Below are positions 36,001 through 44,830 of a stretch of 64,000 bases of DNA, piece after piece. The stretch spans positions 53,437-117,436 of the forward strand of contig JBDSEV010000082.1 in assembly GCA_039919885.1 (NCBI GenBank). The letters are read 5' to 3'. The notes below the pieces were generated by a model. That model was not told the origin of the DNA and did not search any database. It saw only the letters and a list, made by a program, of their open reading frames with translations. The stretch's first letter is position 1. Each line of letters starts with the position of its first letter. The stretch comes from JACMLD01 sp039919885. GTDB lineage: Bacteria > Bacteroidota > Bacteroidia > Chitinophagales > Chitinophagaceae. A program made the translations under genes and the position numbers.

Positions 36001-37036
36001 CGGGATCGGCTAATACCTGGCGGTTTTGCCAGATGAGTATCTGTTCATCATCCCATCCCAGCCGGAACCCCGCATCTTTCTGTACATGCAGTTCGTCTGG
36101 TTCTTCGCTCAGCAAATTGGCACTCACCGGTTGCATGGCATGTACTATTTTGGCGAATCCATCATCATAATCTGCTGCTTCAATTTTGAGTGTATCAAAA
36201 TCGCCCGCCGGTATAGCAGGGCCTTTTGTAACCGGAAACAATACGGCAGCAAACAAGGGGCGCGGCATGTCGATGGACGGAATGCGGGCGGCATATTGTT
36301 TAAGCTGCAGCTCGCGGTTCGCATCGGTGATGCCAAAATCTGTATGGTTGATAAGGTTAAAATATATCCAGCCGCCGTTTTCAAAATAATTGGCTGCCGG
36401 CAGGGTAATCGTTTGTTTGAATACAAGACCCATTTTCTCTGCCAGCAGCGGCTGGCGAAGACAAAAGGCGATTACCCGGCCCCACGTAAGATCATTACCT
36501 GATTGCACAAATGGTTTTTTATCGTCTGTTTTTTTTATCGCACAATGGTAGCTGTCGTCTGTCTTTGCAAATTCCGTTCGGGGATTGGTAAAATTGAATG
36601 CGTTGCGGTAAGTATGCGGTAGGTATTTGCGGATGCCATCGATATTCCCCAGCGGATCGCCGGCGCCTGTATTTTTTGGTGCCAGCGAATTTTTTAGTTT
36701 GAACTCCACGTGCAGCGCTTCGTACAAACTGGCGATGTTTTCAGGAAATGAAATGCGGGCGGGAAAACTATCAATCACAATATCGTCCTCCAGCACCGTG
36801 GGGTCAGAAAAAGGGTAAGCACTGAGTCCTTTAATGATTTTTATTTCCAGCTGCGGACTGTGCTGTATAAAAGATGGAAGGTCAACTACGGTACCCTGCT
36901 GCAGCTGGCTGTCAAAAGCCGCCAGGTCGTTTAGTAAACGTTGTGTTGGTAATACCAGCACATTTACTTCCAGTTGGTTACCGTTTATCCGCTGGGGAAA
37001 CGTGAGTATCCGCAATCTTTCCGGTAGTAGTGGCAT
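33047..37036 (-). CDS. Giant cytoplasmic-type protein, 1329 aa, unknown function
   Basis: Not recognised. The N-terminus (MPLLPERLRILTFPQR) has no signal peptide or membrane segment. The whole chain reads as beta-rich, with many Pro/Asp/Thr turns, for example WYGPSLVLPDPKAAELDESG, SFRVRLADLTGGGP (fibronectin-like strand pattern) and long stretches of alternating hydrophobics. It ends with a cysteine cluster (ELCCETCG). It begins 32 bp after the 1775-aa gene, also minus strand, so the two form an operon. Together with the nearby sheath gene it could be a structural or cargo component of a phage-tail-like assembly, but this is inference from context. Amino-acid use looks like a genuine, non-repetitive protein. 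Confidence 0.8.
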   Translation of the reverse strand: MPLLPERLRILTFPQRINGNQLEVNVLVLPTQRLLNDLAAFDSQLQQGTVVDLPSFIQHSPQLEIKIIKGLSAYPFSDPTVLEDDIVIDSFPARISFPENIASLYEALHVEFKLKNSLAPKNTGAGDPLGNIDGIRKYLPHTYRNAFNFTNPRTEFAKTDDSYHCAIKKTDDKKPFVQSGNDLTWGRVIAFCLRQPLLAEKMGLVFKQTITLPAANYFENGGWIYFNLINHTDFGITDANRELQLKQYAARIPSIDMPRPLFAAVLFPVTKGPAIPAGDFDTLKIEAADYDDGFAKIVHAMQPVSANLLSEEPDELHVQKDAGFRLGWDDEQILIWQNRQVLADPATLGKRLDAPLGVFSYRVDVKETGADSWNSLVLTQSKVDLVLGKQQLAPAGTIIETGVQVFPSKVNAGAAYWLPSYFTQWYGPSLVLPDPKAAELDESGAIANPGLYSDSRISSKPDQKGGLYRPLLPRNCELKYGRQYSFRVRLADLTGGGPLVADDEINDAPSTTATETFKRWVAPKQVTVLPLDAQTDPNGPTKIFYTGDQFDVLRPRLGYPALLFTQLDTETAFQQLVDDRAFLHTGKTGLEKIKEQRAVGGFDPDTDQLLVLVELRTLKMDNRASANQKEAFIPLYTTTRQFPNDAAAAFRLQLEYRDANVIDFGNAITLGDLAISQTEIDEGTAIVLPRSRDIRITLLPVCSAKPALPDYFGFKETLFHGKLIRTGEPTQFFVREDAVAELNFFKKDLESKKLQGIFLQPDPVQVINAQTLVTDMVAGKDAVQNSVVQRLATQLGLGCTGLSLIGNPGERIHFGCSNRIRHTLAPDNSSISFATSAELFNHWICVVSFEINRDWTWDGLSDAGITISREKSFTGEATTLEDEVIGAVELKKTASRLISDAPDRSYTRIVFIDAVEPKKDLSKPSTTAHPYPNTIDLLYTIAPAFISSVPEAAEKAQAASADLQLPTTVIPRQVPKIVAAGIALSPYAANAGYSETAARERYLWFEFDAPIEDPNDSYFARVLTYAPDPLLSYPNTDQLLVKQEDPPLPIGDALIRVITKDHGNDNAGLDAMQLMTAETPNPGTPLLKISQVHYLLPLPKGLHNESPQLFGFFTYELRVGHTHKIWCTAHGRFGHPARINSVQHPAPALKCLVSRDADRVVVSAQYAQAVFNGKNVTSKPPKTEIWCMLYAQVKQADGKQFRNILLSETMLAYRPKEEQVQVASFLAKRNYMTVKEANKIKINLDVPLTGQGGWSMKEIYNLLEQFNLRGDIGLSVLAVEMMPRYEQYIYKPDYPINNERPLSQGLGNYRILRTSRLVAAPELCCETCG

Positions 37037-37067
37037 ATAGATAAATTAATAAGGTTATTAAAATGGG

Positions 37068-40000
37068 TTAAGCAATCTGACGCGATTCTTCCCAGGTTTC
37101 AGAAAAATTAATATCAATCACCCATAACACGCACACGTCTATTGAAAAGGTAACCTGGGCAATGCAGCTGGTTACACCACCGCTGTGCTCAATAGCACCA
37201 CCGGCTTCAATCTGGATGCAGATACCTACCAGGCCACCGCAGATTTCAGCAGAGCCACGGAAGAGCATCATTGCACCTACCCGTATTTTATCTTCGCCGA
37301 TGCCTACAATGACTTCTACCATGTACAGCACCGTTACATTACCTACTACCGGCAATCCAACAACGAGTTCTACACCAAACCCCAGCTTCATGTAAACACT
37401 AAAGCCGGCTTTTGTGTCTGCAGATACGCCCAGCGTTGCCTGGCCCACGGCGTAGATGCTGGCAGCAGCAAGCGAAAAACACATCACCTGTATACGGCCA
37501 TAAAATTCTACAAAGGCGCCGCAGGCAGGTACCAATTGTTTTACATCCGTTGGTATGGCAATAACTTCATTAAAATAGAACCCGACTTTTAAACCGGCTT
37601 CCAGCTTTAACGGCGGGTTTGGATTAACGCTGAGCTGAAATGGAGAAGGAAATTTAACCACCGGAATTTCCTGTGAACAACTGAATTTGTATTCCCAGTT
37701 ATCGGGGGCGTTGCTCATGCCTATGTCCATGCCTTTGTCGTAGTCGCCGCCTGACAATGTTTGCAGCACTTGTAAAATATCTTTAACCTTCTGCAGCACA
37801 GGGCCAAATTCCAGGTTTGGTTTTTTGTAGGAAGGCTTTACGCTGCTGCCTGCATCAAAATTACCATTGACCCACATGATTTCGGTAAATGGCCCGAGGT
37901 CAACTACCACGCGGATATTGGAAAGCGCGGCCTTCCATTTATCGGCAGCAGCACCTGCAGAATCAATTCCCAGTTTTAAATTACCGGTGCCGTTTTTACT
38001 TTTATATTCCGCATAAATTTTCAGTATGCCCGGTTCGTCGATAAAAGGATATTGAAAATTAGAGAGGAGGTTATTCATGTCCAGCGTGCGCTCCGCCATT
38101 TTCATCAGGCCTTCGCCGAGTATCTGCACTTCTTTTTCAGCATTGGTAAGTTGCAACGCATTGGCAATGTTGGGAAATACGCCTTTTGAATTGAGTAACT
38201 TATAGGCGTCTGCAAAATACGTCTGCGCGCTCAGCAGTTTCTTGACACCGCTGGCGAACTGCGGCACATCGAACAATAATTTTTGCGTGCCGGTTGATTG
38301 CAACACACCGAAATTTATTTTGGATGCAGTGGTATTGAGTATATCTGCCGGTTGCGCAATTTTAAAGTTGACTGCCCCGTTGGTTTTTATTAATGGTACC
38401 AGCTGCCCTTCTTCAATGGGTTTTACATCGCCCGTGTCGGTGTGTTGTTTTACGGTTGACCACGAACCATCTTTCGGAAGGATAAGCGATCCCCTTGCGG
38501 CGCTCACGAAAACGGGTTTTCCGGCACCGTTGAGCGCTGAACTGATATCAACCCGTGCGATGCGCATCTTTTGGCCGGATCCTGCAATGTTTAAAGTGGC
38601 GTCTACTGGTCCGCCTAAAGATCCATTTTGAAAATTCAACAGGGCCGCATAAATTTTTGGCGGAATTAAAACGCCGGTGGGGGAGAGTTGTACATAACCC
38701 AGGCGTTTTCTAGATTGCACTTTAAAACCACCCATCCCGTCCGGGATACCACCACTGGTTACATTGTCCATGTGCACATCTGCATCAAACACCACTGCTT
38801 TTAATTCTACCGGCAACTGCTCGCCGAAACTGCCGAGGTTTTTAAAAACATATTGCTGCCATTCGGCCAGCGTTTTACCAATGCCCGACAAGCCGCCTTC
38901 GTCCAGGCTAAAAGAGGCGTTGAAGGTGCCACCGGCCGGGTAATCTTTTATCTCGCGCACATTGGAGACACCTTTTACCGGGCCCGGATGAAACTCATAC
39001 GGATTTGAAATATGTTTGGTGTCCGTTCCAAATTCGATGTTATAATCGCAATCATAGAACGCATCGCTTTCGGCTTTCCAGCCGGAATCTGATCGGAAAA
39101 CATACCCGCTGGGCGAACGCATCAGTGTAACGGTTCTTACCACGTGTACGATGCCGGTACACATGTACATTACGCTGCGCACCTGTATCACTTCATGGCC
39201 GGTGCGGCCCATGATCACGTCAAATTTTGCCTGGCTTACATCTGCAATGGCGGCTGCTTTGTTCAGCCAGTTGCTGAACATGCTGGCGCCATAGCCCGAG
39301 AGTTCAATTTTTTCCAGCGGTACAGCGGGTTTCTGGTCATTGAAGACGCCGTTAAATATCTTTTTCACGGTGTTACCGAGCGTGCTGCCTGTAAGCGGAT
39401 AACCCAATAGGAACCAGCGGAGGTTGTCTTCAATCTGCACGGTTTGTCCTTTGAACATATTGCTTTTGGAAGGTGAATCTGCGATGGGTGCGGTTGCTTT
39501 TATCTGCAGGCCGCCATGCAAATTGCCAAACCAGGGCATATTGAAATGCAGTTTGGCATTTTCTTTATTAGGCTGGTGAATGCTGCGGTTAAAATGGGCC
39601 TGTGCCACCAACGCAAAGGGTAAAGTAAAAACGGCATGCAGTTGGCGTGGTTCCAGTTTATCGTTGAATTCTTTTATAAAATGCCGGGTAACCGAGAGCG
39701 GTGTAATGGGAACCTGGTAAGGACTTTCAGAAAAAATGCGGGTGGGGATGCCGTCATTTTCATACACTACCAAACCGGGGGTGTAGGTAATCAGATCTTT
39801 TTTTATTTCGGCAATGGCTGTGGGTGTAAGCGGACCTTCTATCTTTAAAGGAATGTTGAACACCGGCTCCCAGGAAATCTGTGGTAAGGTTACCGCGCGA
39901 ACATTGAGACCGGATACCACCACATCCATGTTCAGGATTTGAAGCGGCATATTTTGCCCGTCTGCAATACCAGCGGAATTAAAAGTGGTTTCTGATCGGT

Positions 40001-42395
40001 TAAGGCTTACATTTCCGTTTGCTCCGCGGTCTACCCGGATGGCCGCGCCCACACTTACGCCCATCTGGTCGGCATTGCTGGATACATCCAGCAGCATAAA
40101 CCGTTCGGCAAAGCCACTGCCCCGTTTGTAAATGGCAGCGGAAGCCAGGATAGGCTGGTCATTATCGAATATACCTGCCACCGTTCCACTTGCGGCTTGT
40201 GCTTTATTGGTCATCGCCGCCCTGATAACCGTGCTCAGGTGCTCCTCTTTATTTTGAATATGATTGAGTAGTGGATTGCTTGTCAGTGTATCCAGGATGC
40301 TATTTATTTCAGGTTGCGAGACAGTAGCGTCACCAGGCAGGTAAAGTTTTTTTTCCGGTAATGATATGGCAACAACGGGTGGCAGGTTAGCGTCCGGCAG
40401 TGGGCGTACCGTTTTATTGATGGTAGCCACGGCTGCAATGTTCTGCCCGAAACCCGTAACGCCCGTTTGAAAATTTCTTTTGCTGATGAGGGCCGTTAGC
40501 CCGTTATGGTCTGCTGCATGCAGGTTAGTGGCCACAATGGGCGGTGTGGGCAGGTTCAGCGGGGCCAACCGGAAATACAGGTAGGCGGGATCGTTAGGGG
40601 TTGCATCTTCTGCCACTTCCGGGGGATAGGGCCATTTAACAAAAGCGGCGAGCGCAGTCTGTTCCAGTCCCTGCTGTAACCCGGCGGCATCCCGCAAATA
40701 GGCGGTATAACTGGCCACATATGGATCTGGAAGGGTGGGCAGGTATACGCGGATCGCAAACATCATAGCTGCAGTACCTCTATTCACCTCCGTGTCATTT
40801 CGCAGATTGCCCGTTAAGAAGAAGCTGTAGGCAGAACTTACATTAAACAACGCGTTGCGCAGGGCAATGGCGTAATGTTTGTTTGCAGCTGGGTTGGCCG
40901 CGTTGCCATCAAAGAGTAAATCATTGTCCAGCAGCAGCACTTTAAAATCAGCTGCCGTTTGCACAATACCTGCTAACGCCACCGACGACTGAATGGCCAA
41001 TGGATGGCCATTGGCGTCTATGGGTTTGTCGAATGACGCCTTGTAGTTACAGAAGTACATTACTTGTTCCGTGCCTTTGGATGCGCTGATGAAAAAGAAA
41101 GGAAATGCTTTTCCAAAACCAATACGGATATCAGAATTGTGTGCGGTACCGCTGTTCTGCCAGAGCACCCATTTCTGTTTTGCATGAATGTTTTCAGCAA
41201 AAAAATCTATAACGGTCAGCATACCTGGCTCTGCAATAATAGCCGGCCGGGTCAGTTTTGTGGTACCGCCTTTAAGACCTTTCCAGGTGCAGGCAAGACC
41301 CTTTTTTAAGCCGATACAAAGCGACCCGGTTCCGGCAGCATCGCCCAGTTGGGCGGCGTTTACCCGGGCCGCCGGCAGGAGCCATCCGCTGTTAGTGTCA
41401 AACCTGGCATTGTTGGCAATGCTGCATAGTTTTGAGGCAGTATCGCTTACCACAAACGTATCAGCATTCTCTCCGGTGCTGGAAGCCGCGAAAGGAACCA
41501 GTATGTGATTGAGCAAATCGATCCAAACCGGAGTTGTATTTTTACAACGCAAATCCGTAGCGTTTCCAAAAACAGTACAGGATGCATCCGCGGCGGTTAG
41601 TTTGCTGCTGAGTGCGTTAAATTGAAGCGACATCGACGGAGGCAGTGACACGGTTGCGGCGGTGGCGTCAAAACCAGCATCCGCCGAAGGCCCGGTTACC
41701 TTGTTCTGGTGCAGGGTTATGGCCAATTCAGCTGTGCTGGAAGCAGGTAACACAATGGTACCATTGCTGATAGCGGCGCTGGCATTGAGTTGGAGTGTTC
41801 CACCGGCTATTTTCAGGCCGGTATAGTAACCATTCAGCTCATTGGTCCGGGCAATCAGCTGCGAAGCTATCCATACGCTGCCGGCTTCAATTTTAAATGA
41901 GGATCGCGCGGTGAGTGAACCCCAGACCGGTATCAGCAGAACGGGTTGTGGCTGTCCCTGTATAAAAACTTTAATGGTACGGGTAGGGTAAAAAAAATCG
42001 AACCACACTTGTAAACCGTGATCATCCAGGAAGGGACCATAAGAAACGGAAGGTGCCAGTCCACTGCCCCATGCAGGTACAGAACTTCCCAGTAGGTTAT
42101 TCCGGAAACTCGTTTCGCGCCTGAATATAAGCGGCGCTTCTGCAGGGGCAGCCACTGGTTTCTTTTCAAGCAGGTCGGACAGGTAATGATAGTGTTCCTG
42201 CAAATCAATGGTCGTATCCGTGGTCACCGCTTCGTGTTGCAGCTGTGTGCCGGAGACGATGGTATCGGGATTGCTGATAAACTGTTCCGCCAGTTTGCGA
42301 TTTAACAATTTAATTGCTGTTCCCGTTGAAGGCCCGCGGTCGCCTAGCTGGCCGGTAATTTGTTGAAGCCGCCTGAATATAGACTGGTTGTCCAT
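37068..42395 (-). CDS. Giant protein, 1775 aa, unknown function
   Basis: Not recognised. Starts MDNQSIFRRLQQITGQLG without an export signal. The first 60 residues look helical; from about 100 on it is beta-rich, with long segments resembling lectin or jelly-roll domains (LQVWFDFFYPTRTIKVF, LTVIDFFAENIHAKQKWVLWQN). The last 200 residues are Gly/Val/Ala-rich with scattered Cys and alternate in a barrel-like way (KAGFSVYMKLGFGVELVVGLPVVG, RGSAEICGGLVGICIQIEAGG). A similar Gly-rich, Cys-containing end occurs in the 2311-aa TANFOR protein at 56353, which may be convergence. First gene of a two-gene minus-strand operon; the promoter should lie in 42396-42700. Confidence 0.8.
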   Translation of the reverse strand: MDNQSIFRRLQQITGQLGDRGPSTGTAIKLLNRKLAEQFISNPDTIVSGTQLQHEAVTTDTTIDLQEHYHYLSDLLEKKPVAAPAEAPLIFRRETSFRNNLLGSSVPAWGSGLAPSVSYGPFLDDHGLQVWFDFFYPTRTIKVFIQGQPQPVLLIPVWGSLTARSSFKIEAGSVWIASQLIARTNELNGYYTGLKIAGGTLQLNASAAISNGTIVLPASSTAELAITLHQNKVTGPSADAGFDATAATVSLPPSMSLQFNALSSKLTAADASCTVFGNATDLRCKNTTPVWIDLLNHILVPFAASSTGENADTFVVSDTASKLCSIANNARFDTNSGWLLPAARVNAAQLGDAAGTGSLCIGLKKGLACTWKGLKGGTTKLTRPAIIAEPGMLTVIDFFAENIHAKQKWVLWQNSGTAHNSDIRIGFGKAFPFFFISASKGTEQVMYFCNYKASFDKPIDANGHPLAIQSSVALAGIVQTAADFKVLLLDNDLLFDGNAANPAANKHYAIALRNALFNVSSAYSFFLTGNLRNDTEVNRGTAAMMFAIRVYLPTLPDPYVASYTAYLRDAAGLQQGLEQTALAAFVKWPYPPEVAEDATPNDPAYLYFRLAPLNLPTPPIVATNLHAADHNGLTALISKRNFQTGVTGFGQNIAAVATINKTVRPLPDANLPPVVAISLPEKKLYLPGDATVSQPEINSILDTLTSNPLLNHIQNKEEHLSTVIRAAMTNKAQAASGTVAGIFDNDQPILASAAIYKRGSGFAERFMLLDVSSNADQMGVSVGAAIRVDRGANGNVSLNRSETTFNSAGIADGQNMPLQILNMDVVVSGLNVRAVTLPQISWEPVFNIPLKIEGPLTPTAIAEIKKDLITYTPGLVVYENDGIPTRIFSESPYQVPITPLSVTRHFIKEFNDKLEPRQLHAVFTLPFALVAQAHFNRSIHQPNKENAKLHFNMPWFGNLHGGLQIKATAPIADSPSKSNMFKGQTVQIEDNLRWFLLGYPLTGSTLGNTVKKIFNGVFNDQKPAVPLEKIELSGYGASMFSNWLNKAAAIADVSQAKFDVIMGRTGHEVIQVRSVMYMCTGIVHVVRTVTLMRSPSGYVFRSDSGWKAESDAFYDCDYNIEFGTDTKHISNPYEFHPGPVKGVSNVREIKDYPAGGTFNASFSLDEGGLSGIGKTLAEWQQYVFKNLGSFGEQLPVELKAVVFDADVHMDNVTSGGIPDGMGGFKVQSRKRLGYVQLSPTGVLIPPKIYAALLNFQNGSLGGPVDATLNIAGSGQKMRIARVDISSALNGAGKPVFVSAARGSLILPKDGSWSTVKQHTDTGDVKPIEEGQLVPLIKTNGAVNFKIAQPADILNTTASKINFGVLQSTGTQKLLFDVPQFASGVKKLLSAQTYFADAYKLLNSKGVFPNIANALQLTNAEKEVQILGEGLMKMAERTLDMNNLLSNFQYPFIDEPGILKIYAEYKSKNGTGNLKLGIDSAGAAADKWKAALSNIRVVVDLGPFTEIMWVNGNFDAGSSVKPSYKKPNLEFGPVLQKVKDILQVLQTLSGGDYDKGMDIGMSNAPDNWEYKFSCSQEIPVVKFPSPFQLSVNPNPPLKLEAGLKVGFYFNEVIAIPTDVKQLVPACGAFVEFYGRIQVMCFSLAAASIYAVGQATLGVSADTKAGFSVYMKLGFGVELVVGLPVVGNVTVLYMVEVIVGIGEDKIRVGAMMLFRGSAEICGGLVGICIQIEAGGAIEHSGGVTSCIAQVTFSIDVCVLWVIDINFSETWEESRQIA

Positions 42396-42774
42396 GATGC
42401 AATTTTAAAGATTACCAATGTTGGGTGATTAAGTGAAACGGGTAGGGCGCTCAGGAGCCGGATCGGGCAAAATGGAATAGGGGGTTAAGGGAAAGATTAA
42501 AACTAAAATATAAATCAACGCAGCCCAATACCCCATTAGTGGTATCAGCTACCCGGTTTGCACTAAAGTATGGGGCAATGTAAATGCCGGTAGGCCGTTT
42601 TTACGGCGCGGATCAGTCTAAGTTTTATATTGCGGTTGCAGTACACCGTTAGATACGTAGCATTAAATTGTATTAAGGTTATATTTCGGTGATAACATGG
42701 TGTGATTGCAGGCAGTTATCGCTGGCAGGCCGTTCGGGGAGAAGCGGTGCCGATTACCGGGCGGGCAAAAAAAA

Positions 42775-42801
42775 CCTCCTGTTCAACATTTGAACAGGAG
42801 G
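42775..42801. terminator. Bidirectional intrinsic terminator
   Basis: Perfect 12-bp stem CCTCCTGTTCAA/TTGAACAGGAGG with a 3-nt loop, preceded by eight A and followed by a T-run at about 42805-42811. It is functional-looking in both directions. The nearest transcript ending toward it is the M23 gene, more than 400 bp away. Confidence 0.8.
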
Positions 42802-43081
42802 CTAATTTTTTAAAGAGATAAACAGAGAAAACAAAAACCAAAAAATGTAATCAGGCCAGTGATAGTTTTGGATTTTCAGGATATTGGAGCTCGTTGGCTT
42901 TTTGTAAGGATATTGGATAACTATCAATCAGCTTGTAATTCAAAAGTAATCCACACTTGCAATGTGGACAAGCGCAGTTTTAACCCATTTTTAATCTTCG
43001 GAATTCACTGAACAAAACGTAGATACACGAATCCGGCATCGGACATATACTATTTCTCATCGGATTTAACCCATATTTGCG

Positions 43082-43194
43082 CTCCTATGCGCGAGCGCAA
43101 GCAGCGTTTCTTCAGAAATTGGGTGATGGTATCCTGGTTGAATGGCGATCCTTCGCCGCCGTGGCGGCAACTTTGCAAAAAACATGCATAGGAG
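43082..43194. repeat. 113-bp segment flanked by 9-bp inverted repeat
   Basis: CTCCTATGC at 43082-43090 and GCATAGGAG at 43186-43194 are perfect inverted copies. Inside is a GC-rich hairpin GCCGCC/GGCGGC. The arrangement is that of a small structured or MITE-like element; no flanking target duplication is evident. Confidence 0.4.
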
Positions 43195-43217
43195 TAATTA
43201 TATCTGGTAGCAATTCT

Positions 43218-44486
43218 TTATTTTTTTACCCAACCAACGTTTTGTTTCCACTGGCAGTACGCATATCCCTGGAAATTGCCGAGCACAACAAAGATACTTC
43301 CAGGTTCAATAATTGCGCTTAGCGCACTGGTACTATCGGGCATATCGTACATGGCTTCGGCAGTTCCTGAATTTCGACTACTGAGTGGTTGCGTAGTAAC
43401 GTCTTTTTCCCTCACAATAACTTCGCGCTTGTCTGGGAATTGAATCTTGTAGTTATTTTCCATAGCGGATAATATTTTCGCAATACTGCCGGCGTCTCCG
43501 GGTTGACCATTTTTCAACCGAACAAAACGGCCCAGCAGGGCGGTATCTGATTGAACAGGTTTTGCTTCGGGTTTATTTGCCTGTATAAAGGGCAGCGGGT
43601 CAATAGCGCCGCTACCGGTATAAATGCCAAAATGCAGGTGCGAAACCGTGTTGCGGGCATTGCCGGTGTTTCCAGTAAGTCCGAGTGTATCGCCGATGCG
43701 TACACGCTGATTGGCCTGCACCCAGGTAGTATCCAGGTGGGCATAATAAAGGTTGATATTCATATTGTCCGGCGCCAGGAAAACCACTTTACCACCAAGG
43801 TTGTTTTCCCTTGTACTGCTAATATATCCGGGGGCAATGGCCAGCACCGGTGTTCTTTTCTTTGCCAGGATATCAATGCCTTCATGTTTGCGGACACCTG
43901 CATCGCGGCCAACGCCCCAAAGACTGATAATAGAAGGCTTGTCATTTTTATTGATGGGAAATGCAAGCGACGCGCCTTTACTGATTGCGAGCTGGTAACT
44001 GACGCCCTGCAGCAATTCGGGTTGCAGCCGAATGATGTAAATTCCTGCACGCTGAATGGTATATTCAATGCTGCTGGCGGCCGTATCAGCAGCTACCAAT
44101 AAATTCGGTGACCGATCGGCCAGGGCTTCCCACAATTCAATAAAAAAGATGTTGCGGAGGGCCGGCCGCCTGCTCACACCTACAGATAGCTTTTCCCCGC
44201 GCCTGAGCGAAAACTGATAGCCTGCCGCACCAGGATTGTCCACTGCGAAATAGCCCGATTCTTTGAAAGGGAGCGTTATTTTTAAAGGCTGCGCTAAACT
44301 CCTTTCTGCCGCCTGTTGCCACAAGATGGCCAGCCTGGTAGCCGATAAACCGGCTTGCTGAAGTCCGCTCGCGTAGTTTTCATGAGGCGTTTTGCGCGTA
44401 AAAAATCCTTGCTTTGTGCTGTTACACGCAAGCAGTACAGCTGCCAGCAGTAGGGGTAGGAAAAGAAACGCGTTTTTAACCTTCAT
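43218..44486 (-). CDS. M23 family metallopeptidase lipoprotein
   Basis: 422 aa. Lipoprotein signal with lipobox LLAC (Cys21). Residues about 60-180 form an all-beta pre-domain; the LytM/M23 peptidase core has RKHEGIDILAKKRTPVLAIAPG (His and Asp zinc ligands), YYAHLD and the HLHFGIY zinc/catalytic pair. The C-terminal 90 residues resemble an SH3b domain ending WKQNVGWVKK. Expected to cut peptidoglycan cross-links at the envelope. It is divergent from the sheath gene by 344 bp, a possible hint of a shared role in letting a large structure pass the wall, but M23 lipoproteins are also common housekeeping enzymes. Confidence 0.9.
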   Translation of the reverse strand: MKVKNAFLFLPLLLAAVLLACNSTKQGFFTRKTPHENYASGLQQAGLSATRLAILWQQAAERSLAQPLKITLPFKESGYFAVDNPGAAGYQFSLRRGEKLSVGVSRRPALRNIFFIELWEALADRSPNLLVAADTAASSIEYTIQRAGIYIIRLQPELLQGVSYQLAISKGASLAFPINKNDKPSIISLWGVGRDAGVRKHEGIDILAKKRTPVLAIAPGYISSTRENNLGGKVVFLAPDNMNINLYYAHLDTTWVQANQRVRIGDTLGLTGNTGNARNTVSHLHFGIYTGSGAIDPLPFIQANKPEAKPVQSDTALLGRFVRLKNGQPGDAGSIAKILSAMENNYKIQFPDKREVIVREKDVTTQPLSSRNSGTAEAMYDMPDSTSALSAIIEPGSIFVVLGNFQGYAYCQWKQNVGWVKK

Positions 44487-44830
44487 GCTGAAATATTTAA
44501 TCGTTGCGTTACAAACGCTGCGCCAAGTAGCTGTAAATATGCATTACATGACGGGTCTGCTACGCCAGCAGTTGTTTTTAGTTATACATTGTTCATGACC
44601 GGTAGTAGAAAAGGAAACGAGCGCTTGCGGATACGCCCACCGGCTTCTGCCGTGGCTATTCAATTGCCGGGACAACGTTCATACCCGCAATTTGAGCCTG
44701 GTTACTTGCCAGGCCCGGAATAGTTTTATATTCGGGGGGCTGTTTTTTAACCGCTTACTGCATCATTTAATTGCGTCGAAAATTGCAAGAGGAATTTAAT
44801 TTATACATCGTACGGAAAAACTTTTATTCT
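44487..44830. promoter_or_regulatory. Divergent region between M23 and sheath genes
   Basis: 344 bp without a gene. TAGTTTTA at 44721-44728 (+) is a 7/8 match to the -7 consensus, with the small palindrome GCCTGG-N7-CCAGGC at 44696-44714 just upstream. Weak support only for a sheath promoter. Confidence 0.3.

Larger units (their letters stand above)
42396..43217. other. 822-bp gap between giant-protein and M23 genes
   Basis: No convincing gene. It contains a strong terminator hairpin (42775-42801) and a 113-bp stretch bounded by an inverted repeat (43082-43194), listed separately. A 43-codon TTG-started frame on the minus strand (about 42812-42943) has no support. The first 300 bp presumably hold the promoter of the 1775-aa gene, but no clean TAnnTTTG was found there. 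Confidence 0.6.

Noticed and set aside
42812..42943. 43-codon TTG-started frame on the minus strand in the gap before the giant-protein operon
   Set aside because: Non-ATG start directly after a stop, no features; ends near the terminator by chance.
43077..43322. 81-codon frame on the + strand overlapping the M23 gene end
   Set aside because: It overlaps the 3' end of a well-supported gene and an inverted-repeat element; composition is not protein-like.
28629..44728. Shared CCTGG...CCAGG palindrome between TTTG and TAnnTTTN before the histidine kinase (28633-28653) and sheath (44696-44714) genes
   Set aside because: Different internal spacing (11 versus 7 bp) and over-long promoter spacers; probably coincidence.
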